Below are positions 16,094 to 24,784 of a DNA stretch of 64,000 bases, piece after piece (the stretch's first letter is position 1; each line of letters opens with the position of its first letter). Both the position numbers and the translations under genes were made by a program. The stretch covers positions 1,116,001 through 1,180,000 of the forward strand of contig NZ_JARKMY010000002.1 of the NCBI RefSeq assembly GCF_029360725.1. The letters are read 5' to 3'. Source of the DNA: Chryseolinea sp. H1M3-3. GTDB lineage: Bacteria; Bacteroidota; Bacteroidia; Cytophagales; Cyclobacteriaceae. The notes under the pieces are model-generated. The model was not told the origin of the DNA. It did not search any database and saw nothing but the letters and a program-made list of their open reading frames with translations.

Positions 16094-18499
16094 ATGAGAA
16101 TACGATTTAAAGAGTTTTGGCAGACTTTAAGAAGTGGTTTATATCTGATGTGCTTTTTTGGACAAACGATTTTTAATTGTCCGGAAGGTTTTGCCCAGTC
16201 GTATGTTCCAGAGGAAAATAATCCCGCCGTCAAAGTTAAGCCGGTTGTTAAGGTCAAAGCATTTGCTTTTCCTTTAAGCGATGTGACTTTACTTCCAAGT
16301 CCTTTTGCTCGTGCCCACGACGTTGATGTTAAATATCTTTTGCTGATTGAACCGGACCGTTTGCTGTCGCAATTCCGGACGCACTCGGGACTGAAACCAA
16401 AGGCGCAAAAATATGGCGGATGGGAAAGCGAAGGATTAGCGGGTCACACATTAGGACATTACCTCTCTGCCTGCGCGATGGAATATGCTGTTTCGAAGAA
16501 CCCTGAATTTTTAAAGCGTGTCAATTACATCGTTGACGAATTAGAAGAATGCCAGCGTGCAAGAAAGACGGGTTACATCGGTGCAATCCCAAGGGAGGAT
16601 TCTGTTTTCCTGGAGGTATCGCAAGGAGATATTCGCTCCCGTGGGTTCGACCTAAACGGCGCATGGTCGCCGTGGTACACCATTCATAAAGTAATGGCTG
16701 GTTTGCTTGATGCTTATTTATACTGCAACAATCAGAAGGCGTTGCTAATTGAACAACGAATGGCAGATTGGACAGGCGATGTACTTCGAAAACTAAACGA
16801 CGATCAAATTCAAAAAATGTTATTGTGCGAGTATGGAGGAATGAATGAAGTCTTAGTGAATACCTATGCTTTTACCAATAATAAAAAGTATCTGGACCTT
16901 TCGTACAAATTTCATGATAGGGTTGTATTGGATTCCCTTGCAAAAGGTGTTGATATATTATCTGGAAGACATTCTAACACGCAGATTCCAAAAGTAATTG
17001 GGACAGTGAGAAGGTATGAAGTGACTGGTAATAAAAATGATTACGTAACTGGTGACTTCTTCTGGAAGACCGTTGTACAGCATCACACTTATGCTCCTGG
17101 CGGCAACAGCAATTATGAATACTTCAGCGAACCCGATAAGCTGAATGAGAAGTTGACCGATAATACGATGGAGACTTGTAATACTTATAACATGTTGAAA
17201 TTAACACGACATTTATTTGCATTACAGCCAAAAGCGGAATTCATGGACTATTATGAGCGCGCTTTGTACAACCATATCCTCGCGTCACAAAATCATAACA
17301 CTGGCATGATGTGTTACTTTGTGCCATTGCGCATGGGGACCAGAAAAGAGTTCAGTGACGAATACAACACGTTTACCTGTTGCGTCGGTTCGGGAATAGA
17401 AAATCATGTGAAGTATGGTGAAAGTATTTACTTCAAAGGAAGTGATGGAAGTTTGTTTATTAACCTATTCATTCCATCTGTGTTGAAATGGAAGGAAAAG
17501 GATTTCCAACTTACGTTAAAAAGCAACTTGCCGTCCGATGAAAAAGTTTCATTCACTATTGAAACCGGAAAAGCTCAATCCATGAACCTCCGAATACGCA
17601 AGCCGCATTGGGCTTCCGAAAACATTATTGTTAGGGTGAATGGTGAAGAGACGCCTGCAATTTTACAACCCGATGGCTATCTTTTGATTTCTCGTAAGTG
17701 GCATAACAAGGATATTGTAGAGCTGAGCTTAAAGTCATCTTTGTACGACGTAGCAATGCCAGATAATGCTTCACGTCGGGTGTTCTTCTTCGGACCTGTT
17801 TTGCTTGCTGCTAACCTCGGAACTACAGAGCCCGATCCCATGAATGGAATTCCTGTTCTTGTATCGGACGAAAAAAATATCGAGAAATTAATTGTTGCCA
17901 CCCCAGCTGATTCAATGGCCTTCTCTACCAGAGGTGTCGGTTTTCCTGAAGACGTTAAGTTTCAGCCTTTTTATGAACTGGACGACGAATATTATTCTGT
18001 ATACCTAGATGTATTCACACCATATTCATGGAAGGAAGAACAGAAGCGTTATGAAGAAAAGAAAAGGGCGGTGTACGAAATGGAAAAAAGTACCTTGGAT
18101 ATGCTTAGGGTGGGAGAGATGCAGCCAGAACGCGATCATAATTTTACGGGCGAAAATCTGGAAACAGGAGAGTCGCATACACGAAAATTCAGGGTAGCTA
18201 ATGGTGGTGGATATTTTAGCTTTAATATGAAAGTTGTTGCTGGTTTTTCTTACAACCTGATAGGCACTTATTGGGGAATGGATAACCGCGGAAGAACGTT
18301 TGATATTCTTGTTGACGGTGAGAAAATTGCAACCGAGGATCTTAATAAGTACAAGGAGAGTAGGTTTTACGATATCTCCTACAGAATTCCAGCGCGGCTT
18401 GTGGAAGGTAAATCAATAATAAAGATTACTTTTCAGGCAAAACCAGGTAATCAAGCGGGGCCTGTGTATGGTGTCCGCCTTGTCAAGGAATCGAAGTAA
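16094..18499 (+). CDS. GH146-like (DUF1680) beta-L-arabinofuranosidase
   Basis: An 801-residue secreted enzyme. It has a long hydrophobic leader, then a toroid domain beginning LSDVTLLPSPFARAHDVDVKYLL, typical of the DUF1680 subgroup now split into GH146 (BT0349-like). The zinc/nucleophile set is conserved in outline: METCNTYNML with Glu360 and Cys362, and TCCVGSGIENHVKYGE with Cys429 and Cys430. After about residue 650 comes a DUF4986-like and beta-sandwich tail. It lies only 21 bases after the GH127 gene, so the two are probably made together and may attack different beta-arabinofuranosyl linkages in hydroxyproline-O-arabinans. A GH127 assignment in the broad sense is the alternative. Confidence 0.88.
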   Translation: MRIRFKEFWQTLRSGLYLMCFFGQTIFNCPEGFAQSYVPEENNPAVKVKPVVKVKAFAFPLSDVTLLPSPFARAHDVDVKYLLLIEPDRLLSQFRTHSGLKPKAQKYGGWESEGLAGHTLGHYLSACAMEYAVSKNPEFLKRVNYIVDELEECQRARKTGYIGAIPREDSVFLEVSQGDIRSRGFDLNGAWSPWYTIHKVMAGLLDAYLYCNNQKALLIEQRMADWTGDVLRKLNDDQIQKMLLCEYGGMNEVLVNTYAFTNNKKYLDLSYKFHDRVVLDSLAKGVDILSGRHSNTQIPKVIGTVRRYEVTGNKNDYVTGDFFWKTVVQHHTYAPGGNSNYEYFSEPDKLNEKLTDNTMETCNTYNMLKLTRHLFALQPKAEFMDYYERALYNHILASQNHNTGMMCYFVPLRMGTRKEFSDEYNTFTCCVGSGIENHVKYGESIYFKGSDGSLFINLFIPSVLKWKEKDFQLTLKSNLPSDEKVSFTIETGKAQSMNLRIRKPHWASENIIVRVNGEETPAILQPDGYLLISRKWHNKDIVELSLKSSLYDVAMPDNASRRVFFFGPVLLAANLGTTEPDPMNGIPVLVSDEKNIEKLIVATPADSMAFSTRGVGFPEDVKFQPFYELDDEYYSVYLDVFTPYSWKEEQKRYEEKKRAVYEMEKSTLDMLRVGEMQPERDHNFTGENLETGESHTRKFRVANGGGYFSFNMKVVAGFSYNLIGTYWGMDNRGRTFDILVDGEKIATEDLNKYKESRFYDISYRIPARLVEGKSIIKITFQAKPGNQAGPVYGVRLVKESK

Positions 18500-18514
18500 A
18501 CGCATGAAGAAAGT

Positions 18515-20212
18515 ATGAAAAATTTTAAAGTGAAGGGATTTCTTTCTTTGCTCATTGTCCTTTTGGTACATGTCGTTCATGCACAACAAGTATATAATTT
18601 AATTCATAAATACGGCGAGGACAAGAATGCGCTCTACAGAAAGTATCCGGTAAACGAGTCTGCTGAATTTTATAACCGGATGGTGAAGTATCATGATGAA
18701 TTCAACAATGAACTAAAAGCCGTAAACTTTAATAATCTCTCGAAAGATGAAAAAGCTGATTATATTCTGTTAAAAAATCAAGTCGAAAAAGATTTGTACT
18801 TTCTGAAAATTGAGCAGAAAGAATTCCTGGCAGTAGCACATGTGATTGATTTCGCGGATCCGATTTATAAGTTTATTAACGAGCGAGCGGGAGGTAGAAA
18901 GGTAAATGCCGAACAAACAGCGAAGATGTTTGACGATATGAATAGGTCACTTTCAGCGAACCAAAAAAAGGTAGGTGGTTTGCCCTTTGCCAGCTGGCAA
19001 GAAGCAGATAAGGCCTATCAAATTATTACTTCGTTGCGGAAGGGAATGCTGGAAGCCTTCCATTTTTATAAAAATTACGATCCGTTATTCACATGGTGGA
19101 CAGAAAGACCTCTTGTTGTTCTCGATTCTTCTATGACTTTATATGCCGATTTTCTGAAGCAGAACTTTAAGAACACTTCAGTAAAAGATGACGGTAGCGG
19201 TATTATTGGTAGGCCCATCGGAAGAGAGGCAATAATAAAAAGCTTGCAAACAGAATTTATTCCTTACACGCCCGAAGAGTTAATTGCCATTGCTCAAAAA
19301 CAATTTGCATGGTGTGATAGCGAAATGCTAAAAGCTTCAAAAGAGATGGGCTTTGGTGATGATTGGAAATCAGCATTGGAAAGGGTAAAAAATAGTTACG
19401 TCGCACCCGGTGATCAGCCTGCGATGGTTGTAGGACTGGCGGAAGATGCCGTAAAATTTTTGGAAGAACGGGATCTGATTACCATTCCTCCTTTAGCCAA
19501 AGAAACGTGGCGCACGCGTATGATGTCTCCGGCGGCTCAAAAGATAAATCCTTTCTTTTTGGGTGGCGAAGAAATTATTATTTCTTATCCGACAAACACC
19601 ATGGAACACCGTGAGAAAATGATGAGCATGCGCGGAAACAATCCACATTTTTCAAAAGCTACGGTGCAACACGAACTCATTCCCGGCCATCACCTTCAAC
19701 AATTTATGCAAAGAAGATACAAGCCTTATCGCGCAATTTTCGAGACTCCTTTTTGGATTGAAGGTTGGGCGTTATACTGGGAAATGAATCTTTGGGATAA
19801 AGGTTTTGCGAAAAGTCCTGAGGATAGGATAGGAATGCTGTTCTGGAGAATGCATCGCTGTGCGAGGATAATTTTTTCGTTGAATTACCACCTTGAAAAA
19901 ATGACACCGCAGCAATGCATTGACTTTTTAGTGAACCGTGTCGGACATGAGTATGCCAACGCAGAGGCTGAGGTTCGCAGATCATTTATGGGTGGATATG
20001 GCCCGTTATACCAGATCGCTTACATGATTGGTGGCTTGCAATTGTATGAGTTGAAAAAAGAAATCGTGACTGCCGGGAAGATGTCTGAAAAAGAATTTCA
20101 TGATGCTGTGTTAAAGGAAAATTGCATTCCTATCGAAATGATCAGGGCCGTTCTTCTCGAACAGGAGTTGAAAGCAGATTACAAGACCAATTGGAAGTTT
20201 ATCAAACTTTAA
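18515..20212 (+). CDS. Secreted DUF885-family metallopeptidase-like protein
   Basis: A 565-residue exported protein with a signal peptide ending in HAQQ (about residue 24) and a mostly helical body. It carries the DUF885 hallmark VQHELIPGHHLQQF (His386, Glu387, His392, His393), followed about 30 residues later by IEGWALYWEM, whose Glu could be a third zinc ligand. The C terminus has the usual MIGGLQLYELKKE. Family members behave as, or are predicted to be, zinc peptidases. It starts 15 bases after the GH146-like gene, so it belongs to the same transcript. A role cutting deglycosylated hydroxyproline-rich peptides in the periplasm or outside is my inference. No peptidase specificity can be read. 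Confidence 0.83.
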   Translation: MKNFKVKGFLSLLIVLLVHVVHAQQVYNLIHKYGEDKNALYRKYPVNESAEFYNRMVKYHDEFNNELKAVNFNNLSKDEKADYILLKNQVEKDLYFLKIEQKEFLAVAHVIDFADPIYKFINERAGGRKVNAEQTAKMFDDMNRSLSANQKKVGGLPFASWQEADKAYQIITSLRKGMLEAFHFYKNYDPLFTWWTERPLVVLDSSMTLYADFLKQNFKNTSVKDDGSGIIGRPIGREAIIKSLQTEFIPYTPEELIAIAQKQFAWCDSEMLKASKEMGFGDDWKSALERVKNSYVAPGDQPAMVVGLAEDAVKFLEERDLITIPPLAKETWRTRMMSPAAQKINPFFLGGEEIIISYPTNTMEHREKMMSMRGNNPHFSKATVQHELIPGHHLQQFMQRRYKPYRAIFETPFWIEGWALYWEMNLWDKGFAKSPEDRIGMLFWRMHRCARIIFSLNYHLEKMTPQQCIDFLVNRVGHEYANAEAEVRRSFMGGYGPLYQIAYMIGGLQLYELKKEIVTAGKMSEKEFHDAVLKENCIPIEMIRAVLLEQELKADYKTNWKFIKL

Positions 20213-20233
20213 AAAGATTTTTGAATTGAATTT

Positions 20234-21115
20234 TTAACTGTCCATAACTTTATTTTCCTGTATTTTTCGGAACTCTGTCGGCGTAATGGAACATACTTCC
20301 CTGAATTTTCGGTTGAAGTTAGAGAGGTTATTAAATCCAACTTCGATGGATATCTGTGAGATGCTAAGGTTCTTTTGTTGTAATAATTTTTTCGCCTGGC
20401 CCATCCGTATTTCTGTAAGAAAATCGATATAGGATTTCCGTGTTCTTTTTTTGAAGTACCGGCAAAACGAATTAGTAGTCATATGGGCAATGCTGGCAAC
20501 TTCTTCCAATGAAATCTTCCGGTGATATTCATTCATTGTAAATCGGTAGATGTCCGCTAACTTCTTTCCATCGATCTCATCAAAATCATTATAAGTCCCT
20601 GATGAAGCGAGTGGTTCCACATGCTTATATTCAGACAGAATGTTCAGAATTTTGAGAAGGACTATCAACCTGTCCATTCCCTGTTTCTTAAACATTCGCT
20701 TGATGAGTTGTGATATCCGAGATTTTACAGGCTCCTGGATAAAGAGGCCACGTTCGGATAATTTAGAAAACTCTTGCAAGTGCGCGAGCTCCGGCAGAGA
20801 CAGGAATTTATCTCCAAAGGTTTGCCATTCAAAAAAAACAGAAAAAGAGTGCGCCTGCCCGTCCTTATTTGATGCATAATACTTACTATCGTTTCGAAAG
20901 ACGTGTGGCAGATTTGGGCCAACCAAAAAAATGTCCCCGGGTTTAAATGTACCGACGAAATCTCCGACAATTACTTTTCCTTCGCTGCTGAGGATCAGTG
21001 TCAGCTGAACCTCCGGATGCTGATGGAGATAATCATAAAAATGACTCTCATGATCTTCCTGCAACCGGAATGATTCCTGGGAAGTTTTTGGAATTTTAAA
21101 TGGTAGAATCTTCAC
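20234..21115 (-). CDS. AraC-family transcriptional regulator
   Basis: A 293-residue regulator. The N-terminal half (about 15-170) looks like a cupin sensor (HPEVQLTLILSSEGKVIVGDFVGTFKPGDIFLVGPNLPHVF). The C-terminal 100 residues carry two helix-turn-helix units: SLEEVASIAHMTTNSFCRYFKKRTRKSYIDFL, then LSISQISIEVGFNNLSNFNRKFREVCSITPTEFRK. The gene converges on the DUF885 gene with a 21-base gap. It is the only regulator next to the hydroxyproline/arabinofuranosidase genes and is the obvious candidate to control them, probably as an activator sensing a sugar or imino acid. The ligand is unknown. Confidence 0.9.
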   Translation of the reverse strand: MKILPFKIPKTSQESFRLQEDHESHFYDYLHQHPEVQLTLILSSEGKVIVGDFVGTFKPGDIFLVGPNLPHVFRNDSKYYASNKDGQAHSFSVFFEWQTFGDKFLSLPELAHLQEFSKLSERGLFIQEPVKSRISQLIKRMFKKQGMDRLIVLLKILNILSEYKHVEPLASSGTYNDFDEIDGKKLADIYRFTMNEYHRKISLEEVASIAHMTTNSFCRYFKKRTRKSYIDFLTEIRMGQAKKLLQQKNLSISQISIEVGFNNLSNFNRKFREVCSITPTEFRKIQENKVMDS

Positions 21116-21331
21116 ATAAGAGGAGTTGGTTCGGTATTAAATATTCAAAAAATTACGGGGAGTGTCAACTATCCTGGTAATATAATATCAGACATGGTTA
21201 ATTCAGGTCAACCCACAATATTGATTTACCCTACGGTGAGGTATACAAACGCGTGAATATTGGGCTGCTAAGGAAGCCGGGTTTAATTGTTATGAAAAAA
21301 ATTCTGTGAATTCCTGGACAAGGGTTTGCTG

Positions 21332-22507
21332 CTAAATCTTAGTTACTCCGTGTAGCGATGATTTTCGAACGATCAGTTTCGTCTGTAAAATTTTTGTGAC
21401 GTGCTCAAATGTTTCCCTGGATGCGTTCATCTGATCAAAAAGAAGACCGATGGCAGTTTTGCCAATTTCATTTGTTGGCTGAGCTAGTGTAGTAAGACCC
21501 GGCTCCATAAGTGCAGCAGCAGGTTCATCGCTAAATCCAACAAACGCTACATCGTCAGGAATCTTAATTTTAAGTTCTTTCGCTACAAGCATCGCTGAAA
21601 TTGCAGCTGGATCGTTCAGGCAAAATACCGCGTCTGGTCGGTCAGCCATGGAAAAAAGATGACGTGCGCAATCTGTAGCACTCTTAGTGGTAAGGTTGGT
21701 CCTAACAATTAAGGACTCATCAACGGTAAGGTTATGCTTTTTCAGGGCATTCACATACCCCTGAAGACGATTTTTGCTAATCATAAGATTTGGCGGCCCG
21801 GCGATGTGCGCAATTTTAGAACATCCGTTTTCAATCAGATGTTCTACGCCCTTGAAAGCACCTTCGTAATCATCGACAATAACTTTTGAGGCGTTTACAT
21901 TGTCACATACACGATTGAAATAAACGACGGGGATACCAGCTTTTTCAAATTTCCGAAAATGTTCTACGTCAGGTGTTTCTCCAGTAAGCGATGCAAGGAT
22001 GCCGTCCACCCGGCTTGCCATGAGTACTTTTGTATTCTCGATCTCAATGGCATGCGATTCATTTGATTGGCAGATCAGAATATGATAACCACGGGGATTT
22101 GCAATTTCCTGGGCACCGATAATTACGTAAGGGAAGAAACTGTTGATGAACTCCGGCACAATAATGCCAATGGTGAGACTCACGTTTTTGGCCAATCCAT
22201 ACGCAAGGAGGTTGGGTTGATAATCCAGTTCTTTGGCAAGTTCCAATATTGCCTGTCTTGTTTGGGGGTTGATATCAGCGTGTCCACGCAAGGCCCGGGA
22301 TACTGTCGATTTAGAGACTTGAAGCGTCCTGGCGATATCGATGATCGTGGTCTGATGCTTGCGCGTAGGAGTTTTTTCAGCGGCAGCGTCTACAAGTGGA
22401 AGCGTAAAATAATAATCACAATGCTCACAATGGTATCGTTGTTTGCCCCGGACTATGCCCGCTTTCGCGATCGCATCCACCTCATTGCATTTAACACACT
22501 TGATCAT
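21332..22507 (-). CDS. LacI-family transcriptional regulator with N-terminal zinc ribbon
   Basis: 391 residues from the chosen ATG at 22507. The 17 residues encoded further upstream are not regulator-like. Residues 4-30 form a zinc-ribbon-like unit with CxxC pairs (Cys4/Cys7 and Cys27/Cys30; GKQRYHCEHCDYYF), resembling the ribbon at the start of some insertion-sequence InsA proteins. Next comes a LacI helix-turn-helix (TIIDIARTLQVSKSTVSRALRGH) with the hinge-helix region to about residue 100, then a periplasmic-binding-protein-like ligand domain (LTIGIIVPEFINSFFPYVIIGA ... VAFVGFSDEPAAALMEPGLTTLAQP). It is divergent from the GH9-like gene. Two near-identical 29-base sites in front of this locus's promoters are its likely operators. 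Confidence 0.9.
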   Translation of the reverse strand: MIKCVKCNEVDAIAKAGIVRGKQRYHCEHCDYYFTLPLVDAAAEKTPTRKHQTTIIDIARTLQVSKSTVSRALRGHADINPQTRQAILELAKELDYQPNLLAYGLAKNVSLTIGIIVPEFINSFFPYVIIGAQEIANPRGYHILICQSNESHAIEIENTKVLMASRVDGILASLTGETPDVEHFRKFEKAGIPVVYFNRVCDNVNASKVIVDDYEGAFKGVEHLIENGCSKIAHIAGPPNLMISKNRLQGYVNALKKHNLTVDESLIVRTNLTTKSATDCARHLFSMADRPDAVFCLNDPAAISAMLVAKELKIKIPDDVAFVGFSDEPAAALMEPGLTTLAQPTNEIGKTAIGLLFDQMNASRETFEHVTKILQTKLIVRKSSLHGVTKI

Positions 22508-22596
22508 CAATGTTCCCTTAGGGACTCGAAAAATAACAAGATGCACCCAGTAATGCAAAGGATTGCAGCGCCGGCATTTGGCGGTTGAAGAAAAGA

Positions 22597-22625
22597 TATC
22601 GCGACCGGTTCCGAAAGCGTTCCCG
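22597..22625. promoter_or_regulatory. Operator-like site 1 (LacI locus, upstream of the GH9-like gene)
   Basis: 29 bases identical, except for one position, to 24718-24746. The core reads ACCGGTTCCGAAAGCGTTCC with a central CpG in AAAGCGTT, as in many LacI-family operators. It lies in the 236-base region between the divergent LacI and GH9-like genes, 57 bases before a TATTTTGG element at 22682-22689. The same distance is seen at site 2. Confidence 0.7.
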
Positions 22626-22743
22626 ATAGATCATGGGGCTATAACAAGTTCAAAAACAAGTGTCTTTACCATTTCGATTACTATTTTGGCGAAGCAGTTG
22701 GCTTCATTAAGCTAAACGTTAACACTTGTTCATTATTAAATCC

Positions 22744-24483
22744 ATGACAAACAGAAAGACCAATATTATTCTGAAGTTATTTTTGGGTTCATCCATTTTA
22801 ATACTTGCATCCTTTCAGGCCTTAGTAAATAAGCATGAACCGGTAATTCTAAATCAAACTGGTTTTGAACCTGATGCACCCAAAAGATTTACAGCACCGC
22901 TCACCAGTGATGGTGCAGTATTTGTGATTCGAAAAAAAAACGATTCAAAAAATCTTTTTCAGGCTAAAGTTAAAAACCACATCGGTGATTTTACGGCTTT
23001 CAATGCGCAGGGCAAAGATTTTGTGGTAGTGCTGAAAGGCGGCACTGAAACATCCTTTCCTTTCAATATAGAGCGCAATTTTTACCAGGAGCAGTTCTGG
23101 AATAGTGCATTGAATTTTATGGTCGATAGCCGAAGTGTAACAGGTAGCCATCCAAGTGCTTATGGGGGAAGTCCCTGGCGTGACGGCGTCTATTATGCCT
23201 ATGAAGTTCCATCACTCATTTGGCTCTATCGAGCTGATCCGGCGTTTTTTGAACAAATGACGAAACAGATCAACTGGGAAGATGACAAACAACGGATCTT
23301 GTCGAGCGGTTTTATATTCGATGCAAATAATCCAGAAAGTGACCAGGTCATGGAGTCCGTGAAAAGATATTATACAGAACTGGCAGCTCCTCATGAAGAT
23401 GCGCCTGATATCGTAAAGTTGATCCACTGGGGCCTGGGATTTTATTTGATGAAACCTTATACGAAGGATCCTTCGGCTGATCCTGCACCTCGCCAGATCC
23501 ATAGCCAAGTCGTTGAGCAGTTTTCGCATCTGCTGTACGCATGGGATCGTCTGAAGTTGAACCGGTGGCTTCCGCAGTCCTTCTATGACCAGTGCCTGCA
23601 TTTTGCGCTGACACATTGGAAGGCTTCCGGAAGCTTTGGCGTTGATCCTTTATGGGACACCAAAACATACACGGATCCGGATAAAGCCGCTGGCGAATGG
23701 AAACTTGACAAGGACTTGCATCCTTATAAGGGGCGACATGTTCCAGGTCACTCGATCCTTCCCAACTTGTATATGTCACAAGTTGTTAAGGATAAATATC
23801 CTGAGCTATCAGCAACCTTTCTTGCCGCAGCACAGGAACAAACGCGATGGATCATCGAACACCTTGACTGGAACCATCCTGGTACAACAAAAGGACAACG
23901 AGGAAGTGAATTTCAAACCATCCTCAATCTTGTCTGGTTTCTTGAGAAAATGCCGGAGCATGCACCCGAAGGCCTGCAGCAAAAAATTGAGGTATGGGCA
24001 AAGACAGTTGTGTCCCGTTCTGATAATATGTGGGATTTCAGACGATATGACTTGCAGGATCATTGGACCATTCCGGTGATGAATGAAACGGGTAATCTCG
24101 CGGGGTTTCCAGCGTGTGCACTTGCTGCTTATCGCGTCGTCAAGGATGAACATGTTAAAGCCAGAATTAGAGAAGTGGCCTATGCGCATATCGACAATCT
24201 TTTTGGTCGAAATCCAAAAATGGCTGCTGCTTCTCATCGGCCGGAGAAGGGATACGAGCTGGTTGAGCGGGGATGGCCAATAGGCTATAAGTTGGATGTG
24301 TGTGCGCGTCTGGAATTTTGCAGAGGTGGCCTTGATGCGTCACCAGGCTCGGAAATGTATCCCTATAACCCTGATGGCAAATACCGGCATCCCGAAGGCT
24401 GGATCAATTGGAACGCTTCATGGAATGTTAGTCTTGCCATGCTCAAACAATATCGGGAAAATGAATTTTTCAGTAAATATTAA
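22744..24483 (+). CDS. Secreted GH9-like (alpha/alpha)6-barrel protein with cellulase-type Ig domain
   Basis: 579 residues from the ATG at 22744; a TTG 18 bases upstream is in frame but less likely. A hydrophobic leader is followed by an early beta domain (PVILNQTGFEPDAPKRFTAPL) like the cellulase N-terminal Ig-like fold, then helical-toroid sequence. GH9-like landmarks near the end are AHIDNLFGRNP and WINWNASWNVSLAMLKQYR. I do not see the canonical GH9 DAGD nucleophile/base motif, so it may be a divergent hydrolase or a non-cellulose enzyme. It is the first gene after the LacI regulator and carries the shared operator, so it belongs to the same regulon as the susC/susD pair that follows. The substrate is unknown. 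Confidence 0.66.
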   Translation: MTNRKTNIILKLFLGSSILILASFQALVNKHEPVILNQTGFEPDAPKRFTAPLTSDGAVFVIRKKNDSKNLFQAKVKNHIGDFTAFNAQGKDFVVVLKGGTETSFPFNIERNFYQEQFWNSALNFMVDSRSVTGSHPSAYGGSPWRDGVYYAYEVPSLIWLYRADPAFFEQMTKQINWEDDKQRILSSGFIFDANNPESDQVMESVKRYYTELAAPHEDAPDIVKLIHWGLGFYLMKPYTKDPSADPAPRQIHSQVVEQFSHLLYAWDRLKLNRWLPQSFYDQCLHFALTHWKASGSFGVDPLWDTKTYTDPDKAAGEWKLDKDLHPYKGRHVPGHSILPNLYMSQVVKDKYPELSATFLAAAQEQTRWIIEHLDWNHPGTTKGQRGSEFQTILNLVWFLEKMPEHAPEGLQQKIEVWAKTVVSRSDNMWDFRRYDLQDHWTIPVMNETGNLAGFPACALAAYRVVKDEHVKARIREVAYAHIDNLFGRNPKMAAASHRPEKGYELVERGWPIGYKLDVCARLEFCRGGLDASPGSEMYPYNPDGKYRHPEGWINWNASWNVSLAMLKQYRENEFFSKY

Positions 24484-24545
24484 TACGTGTCACACCTGTA
24501 ATTTGTCTTTTTCTGATAACCAATTTTAGATGGTAGACTAGAAAC

Positions 24546-24583
24546 CCTCCTGCCTTATCTACGGGAGGCGTTTATTTTTTTTT
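24546..24583 (+). terminator. Probable terminator after the GH9-like gene
   Basis: Short inverted repeat CCTCC / GGAGG followed by a run of Ts (TTTATTTTTTTTT), 62 bases after the stop. It implies that the following susC needs its own promoter, which agrees with the second operator copy. Confidence 0.55.
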
Positions 24584-24717
24584 CGACTACGAAATGTCCC
24601 TGAAGCTCTTAAATGTATAGCCAAACGTTGTGATCTAAGGTTCCTTTAAAAAGCCAGGGAATAAGCCAGTTATGTTTCAGTTCTAAAAAAATGTTGCCCT
24701 GTAATAGTTTAAAAACG

Positions 24718-24746
24718 TATCGTGACCGGTTCCGAAAGCGTTCCCG
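24718..24746. promoter_or_regulatory. Operator-like site 2 (LacI locus, upstream of susC)
   Basis: The second copy of the 29-base site, with one substitution from 22597-22625. Here the arms ACCGG ... CCGGT form an outer inverted repeat. It lies 57 bases before a TATTTTGG element at 24803-24810 and 85 bases before the susC ATG. A duplicated non-coding match of this length next to a LacI gene is best explained as its binding site. The rest of the 348-base gap (24484-24831) holds the terminator at 24546 and the palindrome at 24785. Confidence 0.7.
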
Positions 24747-24784
24747 GTACTTATTGTTTTTACTTTTCAATCGATTACTATAGT

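Noticed and set aside
21332-22507. Insertion-sequence gene fragment suggested by the InsA-like zinc ribbon
   Set aside because: The ribbon is in frame with an intact LacI protein, and there are no inverted repeats or transposase catalytic segments nearby.
22067-22588. 173-residue plus-strand reading frame opposite the LacI gene
   Set aside because: It lies antisense to a well-supported regulator, has no recognisable domain and shows no start signal.
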